The position numbers and the translations under genes were made by a program. Below, in pieces: positions 16,872 to 26,748 of a stretch of 64,000 bases of DNA; positions within the stretch are counted from its first letter, which is position 1; each line of letters opens with the position of its first letter. Under the pieces are notes generated by a model. It saw only the letters and a list, made by a program, of their open reading frames with translations, did not search any database and was not told the DNA's origin. Source of the stretch: Chitinophaga sp. SYP-B3965 (GTDB taxonomy: Bacteria; Bacteroidota; Bacteroidia; Chitinophagales; Chitinophagaceae). The stretch lies in NCBI RefSeq assembly GCF_009647655.1, contig NZ_WJFD01000001.1, forward strand, positions 1,488,001 through 1,552,000, written 5' to 3'.

Positions 16872-18398
16872 TTAAATTAAGTTCAGCATCTTCTGTGTGG
16901 CCTTGATGGCAGAAACCGTCTGGTCACTGTCCAATCCGCGGGTTTTGAATTCCCGGGTATTATAACGCCATGTAATGATCGTTTCGCACAAAGCATCACT
17001 CTTACCGCCTGGGGGGATGCGTACGGCATAGTCTGTCAGCACAGGCAGGTCCTGTTTTAGCTTTTTGTATACTTTCTTCAATGCATTCATGAATGCATCA
17101 TACTGCCCGTCTCCCTGTGAATGTTCTTCAAAGATCTCATCCTGGATAGAGATACGCAGTGTTACAGAAGGTTTAAGCGTTTTGGAATGCGTGAGCACGT
17201 AGTCCAGCACCGTTACTTTTTCTTCTATCATATTACTATCCAATACATCGGAAATGATGTAAGGCAGATCTGCCTGTGTTACCACTTCCTTTTTATCACC
17301 CAGTTCAATGATGCGTTGTGTTACCTTTTTCAGATCAGGTTCTGAGAGTTGCAAGCCCAGTTGCTGCAGGTTATTTTCAATGTTCGCTTTTCCGCTTGTT
17401 TTGCCTAAAGCGTATTTACGCGTACGGCCGAAACGTTCAGGGATCAGGTCACTGAAATACAGCTTGTTCTTTTTATCACCATCAGCATGAATACCGGCAG
17501 TTTGGGTGAACACATTCTCTCCCACTACCGGTTTGTTCACCGGGATCCGGAAGCCGGAAAATGTTTCTACCAGTTTACTCACCGTATAAAGAGACCCTTC
17601 CGCCACACCCGTTTTCAGCTCCGGCATAAAATCATTCAGCACTGCAATGGCACTGGCTAAAGGAGCATTCCCAGCCCGCTCTCCCATTCCATTGATTGTG
17701 AGATGTATACCATGGGCGCCGGCTTTTACACCTTCCAGTACATTGGCTGTGCCCAGGTCATAATCATTATGCGCATGAAAATCGAAGTGAATTTTCGGGT
17801 AGCGTTGCACTGTTTCTGATACAAATGCAGTTACCTCTGCAGGTGTGAGGATACCTAAAGTATCCGGCAGCATCACCCGTTTTACCGGCTGGGTGCTTAG
17901 AAAATCCAGGTATTGGAAAACATAGTCTTTGGAATGACGCATCCCATTACTCCAGTCTTCCAGGTATACATTACACTCCAGGCCTTTCTTCGTTGCCTGT
18001 TTGATCACCGCTGCCACTTCTGCAAAATGTTCTTCCGGTTTCTTTTTTAACTGGTGTGTTAAATGATTGAGAGAACCTTTAGTAAGCAGGTTCATCACCT
18101 GTGCACCTGCTTTCAGCATCCATTGTATCGAAACATCGCCATCCACAAAGGTCAGTACTTCCACCTTATGCAATAAACCCTTTCCCTTAGCCCATTTGGT
18201 AATAGCCTTCACCGCAGCAAATTCACCTTCCGATACGCGGGCAGACGCAATTTCAATGCGGTCTACTTTTACTTCGGTCAATAAAAGCTGGGCGATGGTC
18301 AATTTTTCAGAAGGGGAAAAAGAAACGCCGCTCGTTTGTTCACCATCGCGGAGCGTGGTATCCATTATTTCTATGTAGCGCTGGGCTGAAGATGGCAT
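16872..18398 (-). CDS. leuA: 2-isopropylmalate / citramalate synthase-family enzyme
   Basis: A 508-residue DRE-TIM aldolase-type synthase. The N-terminal metal motif is 'IMDTTLRDGEQT', with 'FDFHAHNDYDLGTANVLEGVKAG' and 'HLTINGMGERAGNAPL', and the C-terminal half contains a LeuA-type allosteric dimer domain. These enzymes condense acetyl-CoA with a 2-oxoacid. The 2-isopropylmalate synthase and citramalate synthase families share this layout, and the substrate cannot be read reliably from the sequence alone. The leucine context favours LeuA, but CimA is a real alternative. It lies 18 bp after leuD on the same strand. Confidence 0.85.
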   Translation of the reverse strand: MPSSAQRYIEIMDTTLRDGEQTSGVSFSPSEKLTIAQLLLTEVKVDRIEIASARVSEGEFAAVKAITKWAKGKGLLHKVEVLTFVDGDVSIQWMLKAGAQVMNLLTKGSLNHLTHQLKKKPEEHFAEVAAVIKQATKKGLECNVYLEDWSNGMRHSKDYVFQYLDFLSTQPVKRVMLPDTLGILTPAEVTAFVSETVQRYPKIHFDFHAHNDYDLGTANVLEGVKAGAHGIHLTINGMGERAGNAPLASAIAVLNDFMPELKTGVAEGSLYTVSKLVETFSGFRIPVNKPVVGENVFTQTAGIHADGDKKNKLYFSDLIPERFGRTRKYALGKTSGKANIENNLQQLGLQLSEPDLKKVTQRIIELGDKKEVVTQADLPYIISDVLDSNMIEEKVTVLDYVLTHSKTLKPSVTLRISIQDEIFEEHSQGDGQYDAFMNALKKVYKKLKQDLPVLTDYAVRIPPGGKSDALCETIITWRYNTREFKTRGLDSDQTVSAIKATQKMLNLI

Positions 18399-18416
18399 AA
18401 TAATTCGTGGGCTTGT

Positions 18417-19013
18417 TTAGTACATACTCTTCGCGGCGAAAGTTTCTATTTCGCCCTTCATGGCTTGCAGATAATCAATATCATCATAACCATTGGTCAT
18501 GTTCAGTTTCTTGTAAGTATTGATATCAAAAGATTCACTTTCTCCTGTGGCCAGGATGGTGATCTTTTGGGAAGGCAGGTTAATTTCTACCTGGGCATTG
18601 GGATCTGCTTCAATAGCTGTGAAGATCTTATCTAAGAATTCCGCGCTCACCTGTACAGGTAAGATGCCTATGTTCAAAGAGTTGTTCTTAAAGATATCTG
18701 CAAAGAAACTGGATACCACGCAACGGAAACCATAATCATAAATAGCCCATGCTGCGTGCTCGCGACTGCTGCCGCTTCCAAAGTTCCTCCCTGCTACCAG
18801 GATCTTGCCGGAGTAGATGGAATTATTTAAAACGAAATCCTGTTTAGGTGTGCCGTCTGTATTATAACGCCAGTCACGGAAAAGGTTATCACCAAAACCG
18901 GTACGCTCCGTAGCTTTTAAGAAACGGGCGGGGATGATCTGATCAGTGTCCACATTCTCAATAGGCATGGGAACCGCTGAGCTGGTGAGTATCGTGAATT
19001 TATCGTAAGCCAT
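18417..19013 (-). CDS. leuD: 3-isopropylmalate dehydratase small subunit
   Basis: A 198-residue LeuD of normal length, with '[15 protein letters not shown]', '[20 protein letters not shown]' and '[17 protein letters not shown]'. It forms the swivel domain of isopropylmalate isomerase together with LeuC. It lies 21 bp after leuC and 18 bp before the synthase gene. Confidence 0.96.
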   Translation of the reverse strand: MAYDKFTILTSSAVPMPIENVDTDQIIPARFLKATERTGFGDNLFRDWRYNTDGTPKQDFVLNNSIYSGKILVAGRNFGSGSSREHAAWAIYDYGFRCVVSSFFADIFKNNSLNIGILPVQVSAEFLDKIFTAIEADPNAQVEINLPSQKITILATGESESFDINTYKKLNMTNGYDDIDYLQAMKGEIETFAAKSMY

Positions 19014-19034
19014 TGTTTAATTTTTAATTGATGA

Positions 19035-20444
19035 TTAGTCTGCCATTAATAATCTTGGGTCTGTAACAACACCAGTAACCGCTGCTGCAGCTGCCACTAA
19101 AGGGCTGGCCAGCATGGTACGGGAACCGGGGCCTTGTCTGCCTTCAAAGTTCCTGTTACTGGTACTTACCGCATACTTACCGGCAGGTACTTTATCATCA
19201 TTCATGGCCAGGCAGGCAGAGCAACCTGGTTGGCGCAATTCAAATCCTGCTTCTGTTAAAATATCCAGGATACCTTCTTCTTTAATTTGTGCTTCCACAA
19301 TATGAGAACCGGGTACGATCCATGCAGTGATATGTTCTGCTTTTTTCCGGCCTTTTACGATAGAGGCAAATGCGCGGAAATCTTCAATACGCCCGTTGGT
19401 GCAACTACCGATGAATACGTAATCCACCTTTTTGCCCAGCATGGCATCTTCCTCATGGAAGCCCATGTAATCCAGGGATTTACCATAACTGGAAGCACTG
19501 CCGCCGGTTTCTTTTGCCTGCGGGATATGCTGACTGATACCCATGCCCATACCGGGATTGGTACCATACGTGATCATTGGTTCAATATCAGCTGCATCAT
19601 ATACATGCTCCATATCGTATTTCGCACCGGCATCTGTTTTCAGTGTTTTCCAATAAGCGAGGGCTTTATCCCATGCTTCTCCTTTCGGCGCTTTCTCTCT
19701 TCCTTTAATATATGCAAAGGTGGTTTCGTCCGGCGCAATGATACCGCCGCGCGCACCCATTTCAATACTCATATTACAAACCGTCATGCGGCCTTCCATG
19801 CTCATGTTCTCAAACACCTCGCCGGCATACTCCACAAAATAACCGGTAGCACCTGCTGCGGTCAGTTTTGAAATAACATACAGCGTTACGTCTTTCGGAG
19901 TAACCCCTTTACCCAGTTTGCCATTCACCTGCACACGCATTTTCTTTGGCTTGGGTTGCATGATACATTGAGAAGACAATACCATTTCCACTTCAGAAGT
20001 ACCAATACCAAAAGCAATAGCACCAAAAGCGCCATGCGTGGAAGTATGGGAATCTCCGCAAACGATGGTCATACCCGGAAGGGTGATACCATTTTCTGGT
20101 CCTACCACATGCACAATACCATTCTTAGGGTTTCCAAGACCCCAGTGGGAAATACCGTATTTGGCCGAATTCGTTTCCAAAGCCTTCAGCTGATTGGCAG
20201 AAAGCGCATCCTTCACCGGCAAATGCTGGTTGATGGTGGGCGTGTTATGATCCGCTGTAGCAAAAGTCTTCTCCGGGAACATCACCCCCAGCTTCCTGCT
20301 TTCCAAACCCAGAAAGGCAACCGGACTGGTCACCTCATGAATAAAGTGCCGGTCGATAAAAAACACGTCAGGTCCGTCTTCAATCTTCCTGACAACATGT
20401 GAATCCCATACTTTGTCAAATAATGTAGCAGGCATTTGGCTCAT
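19035..20444 (-). CDS. leuC: 3-isopropylmalate dehydratase large subunit
   Basis: A 469-residue aconitase-superfamily protein. The iron-sulfur ligand regions are visible in 'FIGSCTNGR' and '[10 protein letters not shown]', and the substrate region in '[26 protein letters not shown]'. With LeuD it isomerises 2-isopropylmalate to 3-isopropylmalate. It is the first gene of the leucine unit. Its 290-bp upstream region is AT-rich, and no leucine-rich leader peptide or T-box was found by eye. Confidence 0.96.
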   Translation of the reverse strand: MSQMPATLFDKVWDSHVVRKIEDGPDVFFIDRHFIHEVTSPVAFLGLESRKLGVMFPEKTFATADHNTPTINQHLPVKDALSANQLKALETNSAKYGISHWGLGNPKNGIVHVVGPENGITLPGMTIVCGDSHTSTHGAFGAIAFGIGTSEVEMVLSSQCIMQPKPKKMRVQVNGKLGKGVTPKDVTLYVISKLTAAGATGYFVEYAGEVFENMSMEGRMTVCNMSIEMGARGGIIAPDETTFAYIKGREKAPKGEAWDKALAYWKTLKTDAGAKYDMEHVYDAADIEPMITYGTNPGMGMGISQHIPQAKETGGSASSYGKSLDYMGFHEEDAMLGKKVDYVFIGSCTNGRIEDFRAFASIVKGRKKAEHITAWIVPGSHIVEAQIKEEGILDILTEAGFELRQPGCSACLAMNDDKVPAGKYAVSTSNRNFEGRQGPGSRTMLASPLVAAAAAVTGVVTDPRLLMAD

Positions 20445-20734
20445 TTTTCATATTTTAAAACGTAACTACAAAATTGTTAAATTTTATCCACATTTTTAGC
20501 ATTAATTCCAGATATTTTCTAATACCGTGCTGAAATAGGGAATAAATAAATACTATCTTTGAGATATTCAATTTATAATTATGTGACATTACAGTAACAG
20601 TACATGCATTAGAAAAGCATTTTTCTTCGTATATTATCATCGGATAGTAATTATTTTAGTAGTTCGACAAAAATAATCCCTTCCCATTAATACATATGTA
20701 ATTTCAGTATATCATTTACCAAAACAGATGGGAT

Positions 20735-22183
20735 ATGGGTTCACCGACCTTGCTTCATGAATACAGCAGTACAGCAGGCATCTGGGATGAAATGAGAGAC
20801 ACAGACCAGGTGCGCGAGCATTACAGCAAAGTTTTTCACGCTTTACAACAACTGGACGTCAGCATCCTTCAGCAGAAGGACAAATTTGCCGGCGAACTCT
20901 TCCTCAGCCAGGGCATCACTTTCACCGTTTACAGTGACAATACCGGCATTGAGCGGATCTTCCCTTTCGACATCATTCCCCGTATCATTACCGGTAAGGA
21001 ATGGGACCATGTGGAAAAAGGGATCGCACAACGACTCAAAGCCCTCAATCTTTTCCTGAAAGACATTTACAGTGAACAGGCCATCCTGCGGGATAAAGTA
21101 GTACCGCCTGAACTGATCTCCTCCTGCCCGCATTACAACAGAGATGTGTATGGCATAAAAGTTCCGCATGATATCTATTTACATATTTCCGGCATTGACC
21201 TGATCCGTGGGGAAGATGGTAATTTCTATGTGCTGGAAGATAACCTCCGCACACCTTCCGGCGTCAGTTATATGTTAGAGAACAGGGAAGTCACCAAACG
21301 CATCTTCCCGGATATGCTGGTGGCCAACCACGTAAGAAGGGTCAGCAATTACCCGCTCATCCTGCACGACATCCTCAAACAGATGGCCGCCACACAAGTA
21401 AGTAATCCCACTGTGGTATTGCTTACACCCGGTATCTATAATTCCGCTTATTACGAACATGCTTTCCTCGCACGGCAAATGGGGATCTCCTTAGTAGAAG
21501 GAAGAGACCTGGTGGTGGATAACCATAAGGTATATATGAAAACTACCAATGGCCTCAAACCAGTGCATGTTATCTACAGGCGGGTGGATGATGAATTCCT
21601 CGATCCCCTCACCTACCGGCCGGACAGTGCATTAGGTGTATCAGGTTTGATGAGTGCTTACCGCAAAGGAAATGTGGCCATCGTGAATGCATTAGGAAAT
21701 GGTGTGGCAGATGATAAAGCCGTATATGCTTACGTGCCGGCCATGATCAAATACTACCTCAACGAAGAACCCATACTTTCCAATATCCCTACCTACGAAC
21801 TGGTGAATAAAGATGCACGTGAACATGTGTTTGCCAATATTCAGAACATGGTGGTAAAACGTACCAACCAATCCGGTGGTTATGGAATGGTAATGGGTAA
21901 CAGCGTTACAGAAGAAGAATGGAATAAAGCCAGGAAGGAAATTGAAAAAGATCCCCGCAGTTTCATTGCCCAGCCCATCATCAAACTGTCTACCGTACCC
22001 TGTTTCATAGACGGCGCTTTTCAGCCAAGGCATGTAGACCTTCGCCCATATGCATTATACGGCCCCAAAGGTGTGCAGATAGTTCCCGGTGGCCTCACAA
22101 GAGTAGCCCTGCGGGAAGGCTCCCTGGTCGTGAATTCTTCACAGGGCGGCGGCAGTAAAGACACCTGGGTGGTAGATTTTTAA
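20735..22183 (+). CDS. Circularly permuted ATP-grasp protein
   Basis: A 482-residue member of the circularly permuted ATP-grasp type 1 family. The segments 'FPFDIIPRIITGKEWDHVEKGIAQRLKALNLFLKDIY', 'DNLRTPSGVSYMLENR' and 'VVLLTPGIYNSAYYEHAFLARQMGI' are its signatures. ATP-grasp enzymes join a carboxylate to an amine through an acyl phosphate, and this family is predicted to ligate peptides or amino acids. It opens a three-gene unit with an alpha-E protein and a transglutaminase, an arrangement that recurs across bacteria. The start is the ATG at 20735; an ATG at 20728 is out of frame. Confidence 0.93.
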   Translation: MGSPTLLHEYSSTAGIWDEMRDTDQVREHYSKVFHALQQLDVSILQQKDKFAGELFLSQGITFTVYSDNTGIERIFPFDIIPRIITGKEWDHVEKGIAQRLKALNLFLKDIYSEQAILRDKVVPPELISSCPHYNRDVYGIKVPHDIYLHISGIDLIRGEDGNFYVLEDNLRTPSGVSYMLENREVTKRIFPDMLVANHVRRVSNYPLILHDILKQMAATQVSNPTVVLLTPGIYNSAYYEHAFLARQMGISLVEGRDLVVDNHKVYMKTTNGLKPVHVIYRRVDDEFLDPLTYRPDSALGVSGLMSAYRKGNVAIVNALGNGVADDKAVYAYVPAMIKYYLNEEPILSNIPTYELVNKDAREHVFANIQNMVVKRTNQSGGYGMVMGNSVTEEEWNKARKEIEKDPRSFIAQPIIKLSTVPCFIDGAFQPRHVDLRPYALYGPKGVQIVPGGLTRVALREGSLVVNSSQGGGSKDTWVVDF

Positions 22184-22200
22184 TTACGAAAAAACACAGC

Positions 22201-23142
22201 ATGCTGAGTAGAATTGCAGATTCATTATACTGGCTGAATAGATACATGGAACGGGCAGACGGACTGCTAAGAGTAGTTTCCACCCATTACATCCTTTCCT
22301 TTGATAAAGACGTGAACGGCAACCTCACCTGGCGGCCCGTGCTGGAAATGTTCAGCATTACCCCGGAGGAAGAGATAGCTGCCATAGAAAATGATACCGG
22401 CGCATCCTTAAAGAAACTGATCACAGATACCACCAATGATAATTCCCTGAAAATGATCATGAGCCGCGCCCGCGAAAATGCAAGAGGTGTGCAGGACCAT
22501 ATCACCAAAGAAGTATGGGAAGAAGTGAATTCTGTGTATCACCTGATGAACTACTCCTCGCTGGAAGGAAGGCTGGGCAGTTATGAAGCGATTGAAGTAC
22601 TGGGGCTCTTTACACGCCACAGTGTAATGTATGCAGGTGTTACAGATATTACGATGGCACGCGGCACCGGCTGGCATTTCATGAACCTCGGCAAATATAT
22701 AGAACGCTGCCTGGAAGCCCTCGTACTGATCAGCAAGCAATATGCACTGATCAATTACAAACTGGATGAGATGAGAGATATCATGCAATGGCGTTACCTG
22801 CTGATGTCCCTCTCCGGTTATGAACTGCATCTGAAAACATATGGCTCTTCCAATTACAACTATAACGTTATTCACCAGATCCTCTTCAACGAAGAATTTC
22901 CGCATTCCGTTATTTACTCGCTGGCAAGGATAGAAAGGCACCTGGCGGAAGTGATCAAACAAAACAACTCTGTTGATAATGCGAACCTGATGCGGCACCT
23001 GGGAAGGATCCACAGTAAAGTACGCTACACAGATATGGAATCACTGAACGATCAAACGCTCCCGCAATTCCTGGAAGATATCCGCGGAGAACTGGTAGTG
23101 TTTGCCAGGAGACTGGCCCAGAACTTTTTCTCATATTCTTAA
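22201..23142 (+). CDS. Alpha-E (DUF403) domain protein
   Basis: A 313-residue, all-alpha protein starting 'MLSRIADSLYWLNRYMERADGLLRV', the signature of the alpha-E family. A conserved Arg/Glu-rich pattern continues with 'RARENARGVQDHI' and 'FMNLGKYIERCLEALVLI'. No catalytic residues are established. It is invariably found next to circularly permuted ATP-grasp and transglutaminase genes, here 17 bp after the first and 9 bp before the second. It is likely a partner or scaffold for the ligase. Confidence 0.93.
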   Translation: MLSRIADSLYWLNRYMERADGLLRVVSTHYILSFDKDVNGNLTWRPVLEMFSITPEEEIAAIENDTGASLKKLITDTTNDNSLKMIMSRARENARGVQDHITKEVWEEVNSVYHLMNYSSLEGRLGSYEAIEVLGLFTRHSVMYAGVTDITMARGTGWHFMNLGKYIERCLEALVLISKQYALINYKLDEMRDIMQWRYLLMSLSGYELHLKTYGSSNYNYNVIHQILFNEEFPHSVIYSLARIERHLAEVIKQNNSVDNANLMRHLGRIHSKVRYTDMESLNDQTLPQFLEDIRGELVVFARRLAQNFFSYS

Positions 23143-23151
23143 GCTTTTCAC

Positions 23152-24087
23152 ATGCCCACATTTAAGATCCAACATACCACCAAATACGAATATGACAGGC
23201 CGGTTTCTGAAAGCATGAACGAGGTGAAGGTATTTCCTTATCAATGCAGAGAACAGGAAACCCTGCAGCATGATATCTACATTACAGGCCAACCGGAGAT
23301 AGCCACATATACAGATTACTGGGGCAATAAATCCGGCAGCTTCAACCTGCTGCAACCACATAAGTTCCTCTCTGTGGAAAGCAGGCTGATCATCCGTACC
23401 ACGGCTTCTTCCCAACTGGAATTCAATTTTCATTCCGGGCTGGGTGCTTTGAAAAAAGAAACGCTGGGCAATCTGCAACTGATAGAACTATCACATGCCA
23501 ATCACATTGCTTCACAGGCAGATATCAGCAAGATCGCAAAGATCGTTTCGCAGGAAAGTGTGGGTGCTACTGTTGAGAAATGCAGCGAGTACATCTTTAA
23601 GAACTTCAAGTACATTAAAGGCATCACCAATATTGAAACTACGGTAGATGAGATCCTGGAACACCGCGCAGGTGTTTGCCAGGATTTTGCGCACCTCATG
23701 TTACAGATCTTACGCAGTTTGCAGATCCCTTGCAGGTATGTGAGCGGATATATTTGTCCTAATAAGAATGGGATGCGTGGCCAGGGGGCTACACATGCAT
23801 GGGCGGAAGTCTGGATACCGGAATTTGGATGGGCAGGGATTGATCCTACCAATAATGTTTGGGTGACCAATAAACATGTTAAACTCTCTGTGGGCAGGAA
23901 TTTCTCTGATTGCAGTCCGGTGAAGGGAACGTTTAAAGGTCCTGCTATACAGACTTTATCTGTAGTAGTGGCGGTGAGTTATGAAAATGGGGATGTGTTT
24001 GAGGAAGTAAATAAAGTGCATCTGCCTACGCAACCTTATGAACCATTGGAAGAATCCGGTGGTGGTGTTTTTGCGGGGCAGCAATAG
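23152..24087 (+). CDS. Transglutaminase-like cysteine peptidase
   Basis: A 311-residue protein with an N-terminal 'bacterial transglutaminase-like' beta domain ('KIQHTTKYEYDRPVSESMNEVKVFP') and a C-terminal papain-like transglutaminase core. Catalytic residues are in 'RAGVCQDFAHLML' (Cys), 'GATHAWAEVWIPEFGW' (His) and 'GIDPTNN' (Asp). No signal peptide is visible. It is the third gene of the ATP-grasp/alpha-E unit, where it is thought to cleave or process the ligated peptide. Confidence 0.93.
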   Translation: MPTFKIQHTTKYEYDRPVSESMNEVKVFPYQCREQETLQHDIYITGQPEIATYTDYWGNKSGSFNLLQPHKFLSVESRLIIRTTASSQLEFNFHSGLGALKKETLGNLQLIELSHANHIASQADISKIAKIVSQESVGATVEKCSEYIFKNFKYIKGITNIETTVDEILEHRAGVCQDFAHLMLQILRSLQIPCRYVSGYICPNKNGMRGQGATHAWAEVWIPEFGWAGIDPTNNVWVTNKHVKLSVGRNFSDCSPVKGTFKGPAIQTLSVVVAVSYENGDVFEEVNKVHLPTQPYEPLEESGGGVFAGQQ

Positions 24088-24105
24088 TTACTTTTTAGAA
24101 ATAAA

Positions 24106-24136
24106 TTTGTTTTATTACGGAATGTTCGTAGATTTA
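24106..24136 (+). promoter_or_regulatory. Bacteroidota-type promoter
   Basis: TTTG (24106-24109), 19 nt, then TAGATTTA (24129-24136, one mismatch to TAnnTTTG), upstream of the ATG at 24153. It suggests independent expression of the following gene after the transglutaminase. Confidence 0.6.
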
Positions 24137-24152
24137 CGAATAAGTCGTAATT

Positions 24153-24878
24153 ATGAAGAGAAGTATCATTTTCATGATCCTTACCTCTGCTCTGTGCAGC
24201 TTTAAAACGTCATCTGACCTCAGGGCGGATTATGTTTTAAAGCGCATGGCAGACAAGCTGGACAGCATAAAGACCCTGCGGTATAACTACAACAGGCAGA
24301 TCTCCTACCCTTCAGAAAATTACAAAGCCAGTACGGCAGGTAATATATTCCTGGATTTTTCCAGTAAGGATACCTTGCTGAGATTCCGGTACCAGATAGA
24401 CGATGCTGATTACAGTAACATTTTTAATGGCATAGAGCAGTTTGATCTGGACAGGAAAAACAAAACCATCAATGTTCATCCAAACCCTTCCGCCAAAAAT
24501 TTTAGTTCTATTTCTTACTTCTATAATTCCATTGTTACACTAAAGGGGATCATACCGGCGGTGTTATCTGATGAAACGATCTCTAAACAGTTAACGGAGG
24601 AGGACGATTATTACACTGTGCAGCTCTCATTGAACAAACGGGTGTTTAATTACCTGGAAGGCTTTTCCTCATTAACCACGGAGCGGACGATCAATTATAT
24701 GATCATGATCAATAAAACAACGCTGCTCCCCTTCCGCATCATACAAACCAATAATGTAAACGACGATCTCATTCAAACAGATTTCCTGGATATTGAAGTG
24801 GATGCGGCTCGCCCTCCGGAGGTTTCCTGGTATTCTTCTTCTTATACGCCGGCATACCAGGTATTGATGAAGTTTTGA
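24153..24878 (+). CDS. LolA-like exported protein, unknown
   Basis: A 241-residue protein with a signal peptide-like start (KRSIIFMILTSALCSFKTSS). The body 'ADYVLKRMADKLDSIKTLRYNYNRQIS' and 'NIFLDFSSKDTLLRFRYQID' has the beta-rich layout of LolA/LppX-fold lipoprotein-carrier-like proteins, an assignment from pattern only. It has its own promoter and is convergent with the next gene. Confidence 0.65.
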   Translation: MKRSIIFMILTSALCSFKTSSDLRADYVLKRMADKLDSIKTLRYNYNRQISYPSENYKASTAGNIFLDFSSKDTLLRFRYQIDDADYSNIFNGIEQFDLDRKNKTINVHPNPSAKNFSSISYFYNSIVTLKGIIPAVLSDETISKQLTEEDDYYTVQLSLNKRVFNYLEGFSSLTTERTINYMIMINKTTLLPFRIIQTNNVNDDLIQTDFLDIEVDAARPPEVSWYSSSYTPAYQVLMKF

Positions 24879-24901
24879 GACGGGAAGAAGCGGTTTCTTA
24901 T

Positions 24902-25396
24902 TTATTTCCAGTCGATAGATATATCACGGAATTCCGCGAAACGGGTTTGGCCCGGATAATAATATTCAAATTTAAACAGCTTGATGAGTTTAACAGCGGG
25001 CAATACTCCCCCGAATGTAAAAGTGCATTTTATCGGCACATCCGTATTTAAAACTATATCACCATAAGACTTTGCCCCAATAGTCTTTGATTTAAGTTCA
25101 TACTCATTTCCATCAATATCTATAATTGATTTTATGCGTTGCTCTATTTCCCAGTTAGCTGCACTTGTAAGCAAGACAAAGGTGAAGGTGATGGATTGAG
25201 ACTTTGCATTTCCTTCTGCCTTCAATAGCTTAAATTCAATCTTATCTGAATTAACCACCTTAATAGGCTCGTTAATCTTCAGAGAGGCTCGTAGATATGC
25301 ATTTTCTTCCTTTAATTTATTACAATCTTGCTGGCTTTGGGCAAAAAGAAAATTGGGTGCCAACATAACCGGGAAAACAAATAACAGGATTTTCAT
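24902..25396 (-). CDS. Small exported protein, unknown
   Basis: A 164-residue protein with signal peptide KILLFVFPVMLAPNFLFAQ, followed by a short heptad-like stretch (DCNKLKEENAYLRASL) and an immunoglobulin-like beta-rich region. No known domain was recognised. It faces the preceding gene tail to tail. Confidence 0.65.
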   Translation of the reverse strand: MKILLFVFPVMLAPNFLFAQSQQDCNKLKEENAYLRASLKINEPIKVVNSDKIEFKLLKAEGNAKSQSITFTFVLLTSAANWEIEQRIKSIIDIDGNEYELKSKTIGAKSYGDIVLNTDVPIKCTFTFGGVLPAVKLIKLFKFEYYYPGQTRFAEFRDISIDWK

Positions 25397-25515
25397 ATTT
25401 TTAAGTTTACACGTGGAGGATATTTTTAAAGATAATTTAAACTATCATAAACTCCAAAACAGCAGTTAATTTCTTCCAATATAAACCTGCGCTCAGGAGA
25501 ATCTCTTATTTATTT

Positions 25516-25737
25516 TCATGAAGTCACATTATATAAAACCACAGCAATGAAAACCAGCATCAGCAAAAAACATATTAATGCAAAAGGCCGGAGGATCACG
25601 GACAATCCAGCTGACCGGTAAGAATCAAAGTATTTTTCCACTAATACTGCTTTCCTCTTTTCTTCATTTCTGTAACGAAGAAATAAGAATAACCGGCCAA
25701 CGGTGTGAAAGAGAATGTCTGCTAAAAGTGTGTCCAT
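25516..25737 (-). CDS. Small membrane protein, unknown
   Basis: A 73-residue protein with a basic middle (RYRNEEKRKAVLVEKYF) and one C-terminal membrane segment (LICFLLMLVFIAVVLYN). Its start is 10 bp after the stop of the putative peptidase gene on the same strand, which supports expression as a unit. No family is recognised, and the short length keeps confidence moderate. Confidence 0.5.
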   Translation of the reverse strand: MDTLLADILFHTVGRLFLFLRYRNEEKRKAVLVEKYFDSYRSAGLSVILRPFALICFLLMLVFIAVVLYNVTS

Positions 25738-25747
25738 TTATTATAAT

Positions 25748-26737
25748 TTATTTCACTGCCTGTTCCAGCAAATCAACAATGGTGCGGGGCTGTTCGTTGA
25801 ACTGATCTTTTATCCAGTTCTGCTCCGTTAACCTGGCAAGCGCTAAAAACATAGCCAGCCCTTCTTCCTGTGACCACTGATTGCGTTTCCTGCGAAAGCC
25901 GGATACCGTAACGTCTGCTTTCACATTACCACCCTGTGGGTGAATAAGCCAATACACGGCAACATATTGCCCCAACCCTTCCATGGAAAGAAAGATATCA
26001 TCGAGTGTTTTCAGGATCACTTTGTCGCCCGTAAAATACTTTGCCTGTCTTGCTTTTAGCAGATCGAGTCCTTTCCGTGCAGCATCTTTAGCCTGCTTTT
26101 TTCCTGTTGCAGCAGCTGCAGTATAAAACGCATCGATCTCTTCTTTGAAACTGCGAACATACTCACTATCGGCTTTGAAATAACCTTGTACAATATCATC
26201 TGATAAAGGAACATCTTTAAAAGTATGTACCCGTTCCATTGAATCTACCTGCCGGCCAAAACCCTTTTGCTGCCGCGTATGCGTGAATTCATGGAGGAAT
26301 ACCCCTGTCAGCATCTTGTCTAATGTAAACGCAGTGCTTGTTACACCAGCCGCTTTCCAAAAAGGAGGGGCTCCCATTACAAAGAAACTTTTCCCCTCAC
26401 TGGTAGAGGCTGCAAAACTCATCAGGCCAATGGCTACACGCTGGCCGTCTGGTATGGTAAGGGAATCTCCATGCCTTACTTTCCTCCACTTCAATGGTCG
26501 CCCATACATACCCGGGCCCGTCATTGGCAAAGCTGCGGGGGCAGTTATTTCGGAAGTCGTAAATATCCAGCTGTCATCATAAAAAACCATTTCAGGTGGT
26601 GTGCCCGATGGCAAGAACAGTAACTTACTGTTTACCAGTTCCCAGGCTTTAAACCAGTCCTGCAACCATTTCGTGCTGCCCTGAGAATGGGCACAAAGAG
26701 GGAACAAACAGCATAGGATCATTAAGGGCTTCTTCAT
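25748..26737 (-). CDS. Putative exported zinc peptidase (HExxH)
   Basis: A 329-residue protein with signal peptide KKPLMILCCLFPLCAHSQ. Residues 149-153 are H-E-F-T-H in 'GVFLHEFTHTRQQ', the metal motif of zincins, and Glu253 in 'SMEGLGQYVAVYW' fits the third ligand and Tyr pattern of gluzincins (EGxxxY). No known family name can be assigned. It begins 11 bp after the arsO stop, so it may be read from the ars operon, but no arsenic role is implied by its sequence. Confidence 0.7.
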   Translation of the reverse strand: MKKPLMILCCLFPLCAHSQGSTKWLQDWFKAWELVNSKLLFLPSGTPPEMVFYDDSWIFTTSEITAPAALPMTGPGMYGRPLKWRKVRHGDSLTIPDGQRVAIGLMSFAASTSEGKSFFVMGAPPFWKAAGVTSTAFTLDKMLTGVFLHEFTHTRQQKGFGRQVDSMERVHTFKDVPLSDDIVQGYFKADSEYVRSFKEEIDAFYTAAAATGKKQAKDAARKGLDLLKARQAKYFTGDKVILKTLDDIFLSMEGLGQYVAVYWLIHPQGGNVKADVTVSGFRRKRNQWSQEEGLAMFLALARLTEQNWIKDQFNEQPRTIVDLLEQAVK

Positions 26738-26748
26738 AGTATACTAAA

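Noticed and set aside
19287..19871. A 194-codon open frame on the plus strand inside leuC
   Set aside because: It is antisense to the strongly conserved leuC sequence, has no recognisable domain, and reflects open-frame bias of high-conservation codons.
20554..20561. TATCTTTG on the plus strand as the ATP-grasp gene promoter
   Set aside because: It fits the -7 consensus but would leave a leader of about 170 nt and has no -33 TTTG; not supported.
20691..20700. TACATATGTA palindrome upstream of the ATP-grasp gene
   Set aside because: A 10-bp AT-rich palindrome is expected by chance in such sequence; it does not extend and has no partner elsewhere in the window.
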